From NCBI RefSeq assembly GCF_022430545.2, contig NZ_CP092488.2:3844001-3908000 (forward strand): 64,000 nt of DNA, written 5' to 3'. The translations under genes and the position numbers were made by a program. This document shows positions 24,593 to 32,212 of the stretch, piece by piece; position 1 is the first letter of the stretch, and every line of letters begins with the position of its first letter. Origin of the DNA: Mycobacterium paraterrae. Its GTDB lineage: Bacteria; Actinomycetota; Actinomycetes; Mycobacteriales; Mycobacteriaceae. The notes beneath the pieces were generated by a model that was not told the origin of the DNA, did not search any database, and saw only the letters and a list, made by a program, of their open reading frames with translations.

Positions 24593-25114
24593 GCGAATTT
24601 TCAGGTGAAAACTCAGCCGAACATGTCTTCGCGTTAAGCGTTCTCTTACCCGCAGTTCGAGGAGTTCGGAGCATCGGAGCGTCGAAAACAGACGGCCCTG
24701 CGGAAGTATCGCCAGAATGTCGAACGCCAAATCGTAGGATATATCCGCAGATCAGCGCGTTGTTCAGATGCCAACCTGTACGGGGAGGCCGGTTTCCAAC
24801 GGATCGAGTCGCTTGTGCCGCTGTCCCACTATTTGAGATAGCATCCAATAAATCAGATATCTGATCCAAATGTTTGAACTTATCGCCTGAGAGGTACCAA
24901 CAATTGTTTTGACACTTCGATCACCGGCGTCGATTTATTCAACAAGGTTGAAACAATACGCATTAATCAGGAATGCCGACACGCAAATGAGGCTCAGAAC
25001 GGGTTCCCATAAAGCTCCCTTTTCGTACTGTCGGTATCAAATCGGCGTCTGCGCAGGGTCGTCGTCCAGTCAGCCTGGATGCTGGCCGGACGGCGGCGGT
25101 AGATTGATAAAGCC
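24593..25114. other. AT-rich intergenic region with 14-bp palindrome
   Basis: About 520 bases clearly lower in G+C than the surroundings, with no convincing gene: the open frames at 24535-24864 (+) and 24459-24869 (-) have atypical composition and no recognisable motifs. A perfect palindrome ATCAGATATCTGAT (24852-24865) looks like an operator or restriction-type site. TTGACA at 24909-24914 has ATTTAT 18 bases on but no nearby gene. GGTAGATTGATAAAG (25099-25113) directly before the next ATG could hold a -10 element giving a near-leaderless transcript. Confidence 0.5.
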
Positions 25115-25699
25115 ATGACTCGTCCCGAAGAACTGTCCGAGCTGCGCGTCTCCGATGCCGATCGCAACGGCACGCTGCGTCGCCTGCACAACGCGGTCGC
25201 CCTCGGGCTGATTGACATCAGCGAGTTCGAGGAACGGTCGACTCACGTGTCGTATGCACGAACCCGCAATGAGCTCGACAGCCTGGTCCTAGACCTGCCC
25301 GGGCCAGGGGCGATCGTCACCTCCGCCGCCGACCGGGTCGAGTTGCGCGGCTGGGCCGGGTCGCTCAAGCGTCACGGCGAATGGACCGTCCCGACCCGGT
25401 TGGCGCTGGTGCGGCGGATGGGTTCGGTGGAGCTGGATCTGGTCAACGCCAGATTCGCGGGACCCGTGGTGGTGATCGAACTCGACATGAGGTTCGGATC
25501 GGTGGAGATTCGATTGCCCGACGGCGCTAGCGCCTCGATCGACGACGTCGAGGTGTACGGCGGCAGTGCCAGTGACCGGCGCAAGGGGGCGCCGGCCGAA
25601 GGCACTCCGCACGTGGTGCTCACCGGACGCGTGGTGTGTGGCTCGGTCAAGGTCAAAGGACCACGCCGGTCGCTGGTGCGCCGGCGGGGCCGCGCCTGA
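25115..25699 (+). CDS. DUF1707 (SHOCT-like) domain protein
   Basis: 194 residues; ATG 25115, probably leaderless or nearly so, since a TAGATT -10-like box ends nine bases upstream and no Shine-Dalgarno is seen. Residues ~8-60 carry the DUF1707 pattern: 'RVSDADRNGTLRRLHNAVALGLIDISEFEERS', a short N-terminal domain common in actinobacterial proteins and often linked to membrane or DUF2154-like C-terminal parts. The rest (~75-194) is beta-rich ('FGSVEIRLPDGASASIDDVEVYGGSA') and resembles cell-wall-active-antibiotic-response (LiaF/DUF2154-like) sheets; that is inference. No membrane segment. Role unknown. Confidence 0.75.
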   Translation: MTRPEELSELRVSDADRNGTLRRLHNAVALGLIDISEFEERSTHVSYARTRNELDSLVLDLPGPGAIVTSAADRVELRGWAGSLKRHGEWTVPTRLALVRRMGSVELDLVNARFAGPVVVIELDMRFGSVEIRLPDGASASIDDVEVYGGSASDRRKGAPAEGTPHVVLTGRVVCGSVKVKGPRRSLVRRRGRA

Positions 25700-25727
25700 C
25701 CCGGCCAGATGCGGATACCCTGACAAC

Positions 25728-26585
25728 ATGCCTGTCCGCTCCGCCTTGTCCGCCGGCGTGGTGTCGCCGACGCTCCCCGTGCCCAAAACAATCGCGCGCC
25801 CGGAATACGTCGGCAAACCGACCGCTAAGGAGGGCACCGAGCCGTGGGTCCAGACGCCGGAGGTGATCGAGAAGATGCGGGTCGCCGGGCGGATCGCCGC
25901 CCAGGCGCTCGCGGAAGCCGGCAAGGCCGTCGCGCCCGGCGTCACCACTGACGCATTGGACCGCATCGCCCACGAGTACATGATCGACCACGGCGCCTAC
26001 CCCTCGACACTGGGCTATAAGGGCTATCCCAAATCTTGCTGCACGTCGCTCAATGAGGTCATCTGCCACGGCATTCCGGACTCCACAGTGATCGAAGACG
26101 GCGATATCGTCAACATCGACGTCACCGCCTACATCGACGGCGTACACGGCGACACCAACGCCACCTTCCTTGCCGGTAACGTCTCCGAGGAGCACCGGCT
26201 GCTCGTCGAGCGCACCCACGAGGCCACGATGCGGGCGATCAAGGCGGTCAAACCTGGCCGCGCGCTGTCGGTCGTCGGCCGGGTGATCGAGTCGTATGCA
26301 AACCGGTTCGGCTACAACGTCGTTCGTGACTTCACCGGCCATGGCATCGGCACCACCTTTCACAACGGGCTCGTGGTGCTGCATTACGACCAGCCGGCGG
26401 TGACCACCATCCTCGAGCCGGGCATGACGTTCACCATCGAGCCGATGATCAACCTCGGGTCGCTGGACTACGAGATCTGGGACGACGACTGGACGGTGGT
26501 CACCACCGACCGCAAATGGACCGCGCAATTCGAGCACACCTTGCTGGTCACCGAGTCCGGCGCGGAAATTCTTACCCTGCCGTGA
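25728..26585 (+). CDS. mapB: Methionine aminopeptidase (type I, MapB)
   Basis: 285 residues from ATG 25728; the longer frame from 25566 overlaps the previous gene. A ~40-residue N-terminal extension ('PEYVGKPTAKEG') precedes the catalytic domain, as in M. tuberculosis MetAP1c. Pita-bread-fold landmarks: 'GAYPSTLGYKGYPKSCCTSLNEVICHGIPD', metal-binding Asp residues in 'VNIDVTAYIDGVHGDTNATF', 'DFTGHGIGTTFHNG' with the metal-binding His, and 'MTFTIEPMIN' with Glu. It removes initiator Met from nascent proteins. It is one base upstream of the cobyric acid synthase gene. Confidence 0.94.
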   Translation: MPVRSALSAGVVSPTLPVPKTIARPEYVGKPTAKEGTEPWVQTPEVIEKMRVAGRIAAQALAEAGKAVAPGVTTDALDRIAHEYMIDHGAYPSTLGYKGYPKSCCTSLNEVICHGIPDSTVIEDGDIVNIDVTAYIDGVHGDTNATFLAGNVSEEHRLLVERTHEATMRAIKAVKPGRALSVVGRVIESYANRFGYNVVRDFTGHGIGTTFHNGLVVLHYDQPAVTTILEPGMTFTIEPMINLGSLDYEIWDDDWTVVTTDRKWTAQFEHTLLVTESGAEILTLP

Positions 26586-26586
26586 C

Positions 26587-28086
26587 GTGAGCGGGGCGCT
26601 TCTGGTCGCCGGCACCACATCCGACGCGGGCAAATCGATGGTGGTCGCAGGGTTGTGCCGACTACTGGCGCGCAGAGGGATTCGGGTTGCGCCGTTCAAG
26701 GCACAGAACATGTCGAACAACTCGGCGGTCACCGTGGAGGGCGGCGAGATCGGCCGGGCTCAGGCGATGCAGGCGCGTGCCGCGGGCTTGGCGCCCAGTG
26801 TGCGATTCAATCCGATCCTGCTGAAACCGGGCGGCGACATGAGCTCGCAACTGGTGGTCAGGGGCCAGGTGGCCGGGAGTACCACCGCCGCCGGATATTG
26901 GTCACATCGCAACGAGTTGTCCGCCGTGGTGCAGGACGAATTGGCCAAGCTGAGAACCGATTTCGACGCAGTGATCTGCGAGGGAGCCGGATCGCCGGCC
27001 GAAATCAACCTGCGCGCAACCGACTTGGTGAACATGGGTTTGGCCCGTGCGGCGAATCTTCCAGTGCTGGTTGTCGGCGACATCGACCGCGGGGGGCTGC
27101 TCGCGCACTTGTTCGGGACGGTGGCGGTGCTCGAGGCGCAAGACCAGGCGCTGATCGCCGGCTTCATCGTCAACAAATTCCGCGGTGATGTCACACTGCT
27201 CGAGCCCGGCCTGCGCCAACTCGCCGAGCTCAGCGGCCGTCCCACCTACGGCGTTCTGCCTTACACCGACGACCTGTGGCTCGACACCGAGGACGCCCTT
27301 CCGGTTCTGGCCCATCGTGTGCTCGGCACGCCGCAACCGCCTCGCGGGTCGCAGTGGCTGCGCGTTGCGGTGCTGCGGTTGCCGCGGATCTCCAACTCCA
27401 CCGACGTCGAGGCGTTGGCCTGCGAACCCGGCGTCCTGGTTCGGTGGGTGCGCGAGCCGGCCGACCTGGCAGAGACCGACGTGATCGTGCTGCCGGGCAC
27501 TAAGGCCACGGTCGCTGACCTGGCCTGGCTCCGCGCGCGGCGTCTTGACCAGGCAATTCGCGCTCATGTCGCCTCCGGCCGCGCCGTGTTGGGCATCTGC
27601 GGTGGATTTCAGATGCTGTGCCGCTCGATCGACGACTCGGTCGAGAGTCGCTCCGGGCGGGTCGAGGCGATGGGGCTGCTCGATGCCGACATCGCGTTCG
27701 CGCCGGACAAGGTGCTGCGCCGACGACAGGACGGCTTGCACGGCTACGAGATTCACCACGGGCGGGTGGACCGCTGCACCGAGGAGACCTGGTTCGATGT
27801 CGACGGGGTGCCCGAAGGCTATCGGCGTGGTCAGGTGTTCGGAACCCACTGGCACGGCTTGTTCGACAACGACGACTTCCGGCGGCAGTGGCTGAGCGAC
27901 GCCGCCGCCGCGGCGGGCCGCGAGGGGTTCGTGGTTGCCGGCGACACCGACGTCGTCGCGCGACGCGATGCCCAGTTAGACCTGATGGCCGATTTGTTGG
28001 ACGCGCATCTTGATGTCGCAGCGATCACCGAACTGCTGGACGACGGCCCGCCGCAGCGTCCGACGATCGTGTCCGCTCTGCGGTGA
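26587..28086 (+). CDS. cobQ: Cobyric acid synthase (glutamine-hydrolysing)
   Basis: 499 residues from GTG 26587. The N-terminal dethiobiotin-synthetase-like ATPase domain has 'GTTSDAGKSMVVAGLCRLL' (P-loop) and 'VAPFKAQNMSNNSAVT', which is diagnostic for CobQ/CbiP. The C-terminal class I glutamine amidotransferase domain has nucleophile C338 in 'GICGGFQML', 'GYEIHHG' and the catalytic H423 in 'THWHGLFDN'. It amidates four carboxyl groups of adenosylcobyrinic acid a,c-diamide. In M. tuberculosis the gene is elsewhere (Rv0255c), so its place next to mapB differs; no other cobalamin gene is seen here. Confidence 0.93.
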   Translation: MSGALLVAGTTSDAGKSMVVAGLCRLLARRGIRVAPFKAQNMSNNSAVTVEGGEIGRAQAMQARAAGLAPSVRFNPILLKPGGDMSSQLVVRGQVAGSTTAAGYWSHRNELSAVVQDELAKLRTDFDAVICEGAGSPAEINLRATDLVNMGLARAANLPVLVVGDIDRGGLLAHLFGTVAVLEAQDQALIAGFIVNKFRGDVTLLEPGLRQLAELSGRPTYGVLPYTDDLWLDTEDALPVLAHRVLGTPQPPRGSQWLRVAVLRLPRISNSTDVEALACEPGVLVRWVREPADLAETDVIVLPGTKATVADLAWLRARRLDQAIRAHVASGRAVLGICGGFQMLCRSIDDSVESRSGRVEAMGLLDADIAFAPDKVLRRRQDGLHGYEIHHGRVDRCTEETWFDVDGVPEGYRRGQVFGTHWHGLFDNDDFRRQWLSDAAAAAGREGFVVAGDTDVVARRDAQLDLMADLLDAHLDVAAITELLDDGPPQRPTIVSALR

Positions 28087-28230
28087 CCGCCGCCAATGAC
28101 TGCACCAATCAAGGCCTTTCGACGACGGCGTCGCGCGTCGCATGTTGCGGATGGGTTTCGGTTCGCCACTCGGCTACCGATCCGGTCGAAAACGGTCCGC
28201 GCGCGGGGCAATTCACTGTAATTTGCGGGA

Positions 28231-28797
28231 GTGCCTTCGGCGATGATGACTACCGTCGACGGGTTCCCCATCCAGGTCTGTGACACCGGTCCGGAGAAGG
28301 GTTCCGTCGTGGTGCTGTTGTGCGCCGCCCAGCGGGCGCTGCCGGCGTACGACCCGGTCTGCGAGCGACTGCACACCGCCTCGTTGCGCACCATCGCCAT
28401 CGCTCCCGACCCCCGCCTGACACCCAAGTCGGTGGTCGGCATCCTCGATGTGCTCGACGTCAGCTGGGGCGTACTGGTCGGTGACCGCGATGGAGCCGAA
28501 CTGGCGTGGGAGCTGGCGGCGACCCGGCTGGACCGTTTCACCGGCTTGGTGGTGATCGACCGGGGTCACCCGCGGGTCGCCGACCACGCCGGCGTCGTAC
28601 GCGACGAAGAATGCCCGCCCGTCGAGATCAATACGACCGCTCTGGTCAGCAGTTCCGCGGCGCATTCGATTGCGCAGGCCAGCCAGCGGTTCGTCTACGG
28701 CGACTACCGGGTGGTCGAGTTGCTCGGACGGCGCAACGCGCAGGAGTCGACGGCGCAGCTAGCCGCCGAGATCGTCCTGCGCACCAGCACTTGGTGA
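28231..28797 (+). CDS. Alpha/beta-hydrolase-like protein
   Basis: 188 residues from GTG 28231; ATGs at 28243 and 28246 are equally plausible starts, since GGGA abuts the GTG and lies 12 bases before the first ATG. The sequence has the strand order of an alpha/beta hydrolase core ('GSVVVLLCAAQRALPAYDPVCERL', 'LRTIAIAPDPRL', 'GVLVGDRDGAELAWELAAT') but the nucleophile elbow reads G-D-R-D-G-A rather than GxSxG, and the protein is short. It may be an inactive or Asp-nucleophile member. It stands 17 bases before the glutamine-synthetase-like gene. Function unknown. Confidence 0.65.
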   Translation: MPSAMMTTVDGFPIQVCDTGPEKGSVVVLLCAAQRALPAYDPVCERLHTASLRTIAIAPDPRLTPKSVVGILDVLDVSWGVLVGDRDGAELAWELAATRLDRFTGLVVIDRGHPRVADHAGVVRDEECPPVEINTTALVSSSAAHSIAQASQRFVYGDYRVVELLGRRNAQESTAQLAAEIVLRTSTW

Positions 28798-28813
28798 CCA
28801 GTACCATCACGCC

Positions 28814-30178
28814 GTGACCTTGTCGCACGAAGAGATCGAGCGGCAAATCGCTGCCGGTGAGATCGACACGGTGATCGTGGCGTTCAGCGATATGCAGGGC
28901 CGGCTCATGGGGAAGCGGGTATCAGCGGCCTTCTTCACCGACCATGTCGCCGCAGCGGGCGCCGAATGCTGCAACTACCTGTTCGCCGTCGACGTGGACA
29001 TGAATACCGTCAAGGGCTACGAAATGGCCGGCTGGGACACCGGGTACGGCGACATGCTGATGAAGCCGGATCTCACCACGCTGCGACGCATTCCGTGGCT
29101 GCCGGGTACAGCGCTGGTGCTCGCTGATTTGCTCTGGCACGATGGCCGGCTCATCGAGCCGGCGCCGCGACGGGTCCTGTGCCGGCAGCTGGATCGGTTG
29201 CGCGAGCACGGCTTGCGCGCGTATGCGGCCACCGAGCTGGAGTTCATGGTGTTCGACGACACCTACCGGCAGGCGTGGTCGAGCGGTTACCGAGATCTGA
29301 CTCCCGCCAGCGACTACAACCTCGACTACGCGGTGATGGCGTCGAGCCGACTCGAGCCGCTGCTGCGCGACATTCGCCGGCACATGCAGGGCGCGGGTTT
29401 GCGGTGGGAAGCGGTCAAGGGGGAGTGCAATCGCGGGCAGCAGGAACTCGGGTTCGGCTACGACGAGGCCCTCGTCACGTGCGACAACCACGGCATCTAC
29501 AAGAACGGCGCGAAGGAGATCGCCGACCAGCACGGCAAGTCGCTCACCTTCATGTCCAAATACGATGAGCGCGAAGGCAACAGCTGTCACGTCCACATGT
29601 CGTTGAGGTCGCTGGACGGGGTCGCGGTGTGCGCCGACGACCGCGACCCGCTCGGCATGTCGTCCACCTTCCGGAGCTTCGTGGCCGGTCAACTGGCCAC
29701 GCTTCGCGAGCTGACTCTCCTCTATGCGCCGAACATCAACTCCTACAAGCGTTTCGCCGATCGCAGCTTCGCGCCCACCGCGGTCTCGTGGGGACTCGAC
29801 AACCGGACCTGCGCACTGCGGGTCGTCGGTCACGGCGATAGCCTGCGGGTGGAGTGCCGGGTGCCCGGCGGCGACGTGAACCAGTACCTGGCTGTCGCGG
29901 CGCTTATCGCTGGCGGACTGCACGGTATCGAACAGGAAGTGCCGCTGCCGCAACCGTGTACGGGCAACGCCTATGACGCGGTGACGGACGACGAGTCCGG
30001 GCGGTTGCCGGGTACGCTGGCCGAAGCTGCGGCGCTGTTCGACGCGTCGGCGGTTGCCCGGCAGGCGTTCGGTGATCCGGTGGTCGACCACTACGTCCAC
30101 AACGCCCGCGTCGAGGTGGCCGCGTTCAACAAGGCGGTCACCGACTGGGAGAGGGTGCGCGGCTTTGAGCGCTTTTAG
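28814..30178 (+). CDS. glnA4: Glutamine-synthetase-family protein (GlnA4-like)
   Basis: 454 residues from GTG 28814. The catalytic domain shows 'TELEFMVFDD' (metal-binding Glu), 'GECNRGQQELGF', 'NSCHVHMSLRSLDG' (metal-binding His) and 'VECRVPGGDVNQYLAVAA'. It lacks the adenylylation-site tail of GlnA1 and resembles Rv2860c. Homologues in Streptomyces (GlnA2/A3) and E. coli PuuA gamma-glutamylate polyamines; the adjoining PuuD-like hydrolase supports such a role here over ammonium assimilation. The last 14 bases overlap the amidotransferase gene. Confidence 0.88.
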   Translation: MTLSHEEIERQIAAGEIDTVIVAFSDMQGRLMGKRVSAAFFTDHVAAAGAECCNYLFAVDVDMNTVKGYEMAGWDTGYGDMLMKPDLTTLRRIPWLPGTALVLADLLWHDGRLIEPAPRRVLCRQLDRLREHGLRAYAATELEFMVFDDTYRQAWSSGYRDLTPASDYNLDYAVMASSRLEPLLRDIRRHMQGAGLRWEAVKGECNRGQQELGFGYDEALVTCDNHGIYKNGAKEIADQHGKSLTFMSKYDEREGNSCHVHMSLRSLDGVAVCADDRDPLGMSSTFRSFVAGQLATLRELTLLYAPNINSYKRFADRSFAPTAVSWGLDNRTCALRVVGHGDSLRVECRVPGGDVNQYLAVAALIAGGLHGIEQEVPLPQPCTGNAYDAVTDDESGRLPGTLAEAAALFDASAVARQAFGDPVVDHYVHNARVEVAAFNKAVTDWERVRGFERF

Positions 30179-30920
30179 ACCTCCGGTGATCGGGCTGACC
30201 ACCTATCTCGCCCGTGCCCAGATGGGCGTGTGGGATGTGCGGGCCGGTTATCTGCCCGAGGTGTACTTCAAGGGCGTCACCGACGCCGGCGGTGCGGCGG
30301 TGCTGCTGCCGCCCCAGCCGGTCGACGCCGACATCGCCGAGCGGGTGCTCGACGGCCTCGACGGATTGCTGATCACCGGCGGCAACGACATCGACCCCGC
30401 ACGCTACGGACAAGAGCCGAATCCGAACAACGACAAGCCCGCGCCGCAACGCGACGACTGGGAGTTCGCGTTGTTGGGCGCCGCTCTCGGGAGAAGGCTT
30501 CCCGTGCTTGGCATTTGCCGTGGCGCGCAAGTACTCAATGTCGCCTTCGGCGGAACCCTGCACCAACACCTGCCCGACGTCATCGGGCACAGCGGACACC
30601 GGGCCGGCAACGCGGTGTTCTCCACGCTGCCGGTTCGCACCGTGGCCGGCACCCGGTTGGCGTCGCTGGTCGGTGAATCCGTGGATGCGCGGTGCTATCA
30701 CCATCAGGCCATCGCGGAACTCGGCGAGGGCCTGGTCGTCAGCGGCTGGGACGCAGACGGTGTGGTCGAGGCTCTGGAACTGCCCGGTGACGACTTCGTC
30801 CTCGCGGTCCAGTGGCACCCCGAGGAAAGCTTGGACGACCTGCGACTGTTCTCGGCAATCGTGGAGGCGGCGCGAGATTACGCGAAGGGGAGGAGCGGCA
30901 TCCATGACGCGTGCCGGTGA
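30165..30920 (+). CDS. Class I glutamine amidotransferase-like gamma-glutamyl hydrolase (PuuD-like)
   Basis: 251 residues if started at TTG 30165 (M-S-A-F-R-P-P-V-I-G-L), preceded by GGAGAGGG; GTG 30186 is an alternative. The frame open from 30054 is within the upstream gene. 'GLLITGGNDIDPARYG' is the peptidase-C26 signature, 'LPVLGICRGAQVLNVAFGGTLHQHL' has the nucleophile Cys, and 'VQWHPEES' has the catalytic His-x-Glu. In PuuD such enzymes hydrolyse gamma-glutamyl-GABA; with the GS-like neighbour it suggests a gamma-glutamylated amine pathway. Matches Rv2859c in position. Confidence 0.85.
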   Translation: MSAFRPPVIGLTTYLARAQMGVWDVRAGYLPEVYFKGVTDAGGAAVLLPPQPVDADIAERVLDGLDGLLITGGNDIDPARYGQEPNPNNDKPAPQRDDWEFALLGAALGRRLPVLGICRGAQVLNVAFGGTLHQHLPDVIGHSGHRAGNAVFSTLPVRTVAGTRLASLVGESVDARCYHHQAIAELGEGLVVSGWDADGVVEALELPGDDFVLAVQWHPEESLDDLRLFSAIVEAARDYAKGRSGIHDACR

Positions 30921-30968
30921 CGGAACAGTGCACCGCCTGAGCGGCGCCAGTGAGGAGGAACGGCACGG

Positions 30969-31748
30969 ATGACTGTTGATCTGACGCAACGGCTCGCGGG
31001 CCGGACCGCCGTGGTGACCGGTGGTGGCGGCGGTATCGGGTTGGCGTCTGCGCGCCGGCTGCGCGCCGAGGGAGCCACCGTGGTCGTCGCCGACATCGAC
31101 GAACGTACCGGGACCGCCGCGGCGGACGAGTTGAGTGGTTCATTTGTGCCCGTTGACGTTTCGGACGAGGCATCCGTCAACGCGCTGTTCGATACGGTCG
31201 CTCGCGAGCACGGCGCGGTGGATATCGCGGTCAACAACGCCGGCATCTCACCACCGGACGACGACCTGATCGAAAACACCGAATTGCCGGCCTGGCAGCG
31301 AGTGCAAGATGTGAACCTGAAGTCGGTGTACCTGTGCTGCCGGGCGGCGCTACGCCACATGGTGCCCGCGGAACGTGGGTCAATCGTCAACATCGCTTCG
31401 TTCGTCGCGGTGATGGGTTCGGCCACCTCGCAAATCTCCTATACCGCGTCCAAGGGCGGGGTGCTGGCGATGTCGCGCGAGCTCGGTGTGCAATTCGCCC
31501 GTCAGGGCATCCGGGTCAACGCGCTGTGCCCCGGGCCGGTGAATACCCCGCTGCTGCAGGAGCTTTTCGCCAAGGATCCTGACCGCGCCGCCCGACGCAT
31601 GGTGCACGTCCCGATGGGCCGGTTCGGCGAGGCCGACGAGATCGCCGCCGTGGTCGCGTTTTTGGCCAGTGACGATGCGTCGTTCATCACTGCGGCGAGC
31701 TATCTGGTCGACGGGGGAATCAGCGCGGCCTACACCACCCCGCTGTAA
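30969..31748 (+). CDS. Short-chain dehydrogenase/reductase (Rv2857c-like)
   Basis: 259 residues; ATG 30969, with GAGGAACGG upstream. Classical SDR: 'VVTGGGGGIGLASARRL' (NAD(P) loop), 'VVVADIDE' (acidic residue after beta-2, favouring NAD+), 'VNNAGIS', catalytic 'ISYTASKGG' (Y-T-A-S-K) and 'NALCPGPVNTPLL'. It follows the amidotransferase by 48 bases. In M. tuberculosis aldC (Rv2858c) lies between these two genes; here it is absent. Substrate unknown. It ends four bases from the convergent nmtR stop. Confidence 0.85.
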   Translation: MTVDLTQRLAGRTAVVTGGGGGIGLASARRLRAEGATVVVADIDERTGTAAADELSGSFVPVDVSDEASVNALFDTVAREHGAVDIAVNNAGISPPDDDLIENTELPAWQRVQDVNLKSVYLCCRAALRHMVPAERGSIVNIASFVAVMGSATSQISYTASKGGVLAMSRELGVQFARQGIRVNALCPGPVNTPLLQELFAKDPDRAARRMVHVPMGRFGEADEIAAVVAFLASDDASFITAASYLVDGGISAAYTTPL

Positions 31749-31752
31749 CCGG

Positions 31753-32115
31753 TCAGCCGGCCGATTTCGGACGGTCGGACAATCCCATGCGCAGGTGCTC
31801 GCTGTGATAGATCGCCTCGTCGAGCAGTTGCGCGACATGATTGTCGTACAGGCTGTAGACGATGCTGCGGCCGGCGCGCGTGCCCACCACCAGACCGAGG
31901 TTCCGCAGCAGCCGCAGCTGATGCGAGACAGCGGACTGCTCGAGCCCGATCGTGTCGGCGAGCTCGTTCACCGGCAGGGGGCCTTGCCGCAGTTCGGTCA
32001 AGATCAGGAGCCGGCTCGGCGTCGCGAGGGCCTGCAGGGTGGTGGCGACATGGGATGCCGCGTCGGCATCGAGCCGTGCGACCGGCCGGTCTCGTCCTTC
32101 GACTCCGTGCCCCAT
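31753..32115 (-). CDS. nmtR: Nickel/cobalt-sensing ArsR/SmtB-family repressor
   Basis: 120 residues, closely matching NmtR of M. tuberculosis as I remember it, including the N-terminal M-G-H-G-V-E-G. The winged helix has 'ATPSRLLILTELRQGPLPVNELAD' and recognition helix 'EQSAVSHQLRLLRNLGLV'. The alpha-5 metal site residues D91, H93, H104 and H107 are all present, as is H3 at the N-terminus. H109 and H116, also implicated in the M. tuberculosis protein, are Arg and Pro here. Metal binding relieves repression of the divergent ctpJ, and a palindrome in the 97-bp gap is the likely operator. Confidence 0.92.
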   Translation of the reverse strand: MGHGVEGRDRPVARLDADAASHVATTLQALATPSRLLILTELRQGPLPVNELADTIGLEQSAVSHQLRLLRNLGLVVGTRAGRSIVYSLYDNHVAQLLDEAIYHSEHLRMGLSDRPKSAG

Positions 32116-32141
32116 GACGGCTCAGCATAGCCGACTAGCAC

Positions 32142-32161
32142 ACATGAAGACGTGTTCATGT
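32142..32161. promoter_or_regulatory. Candidate NmtR operator
   Basis: ACATGAA (32142-32148), GACGTG, TTCATGT (32155-32161): a perfect 7-6-7 inverted repeat centred in the divergent nmtR-ctpJ intergenic region. ArsR/SmtB repressors bind such ATGAAnnnnnnTTCAT sites. Its position would block transcription of ctpJ and probably of nmtR itself. Confidence 0.75.
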
Positions 32162-32212
32162 TTTCTGCTATTGTCGGGCCGGCTCGTACGGTGAAGGATT
32201 CGGGGGTGGACC

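Noticed and set aside
24535..24864. 109-codon frame on the + strand in the AT-rich region
   Set aside because: Low third-position G+C, no recognisable domain, overlaps the promoter of the opposite gene and a competing minus frame.
24909..24938. TTGACA...ATTTAT promoter-like pair
   Set aside because: No gene starts within 170 bases downstream and the -10 match is poor; noted only in the intergenic entry.
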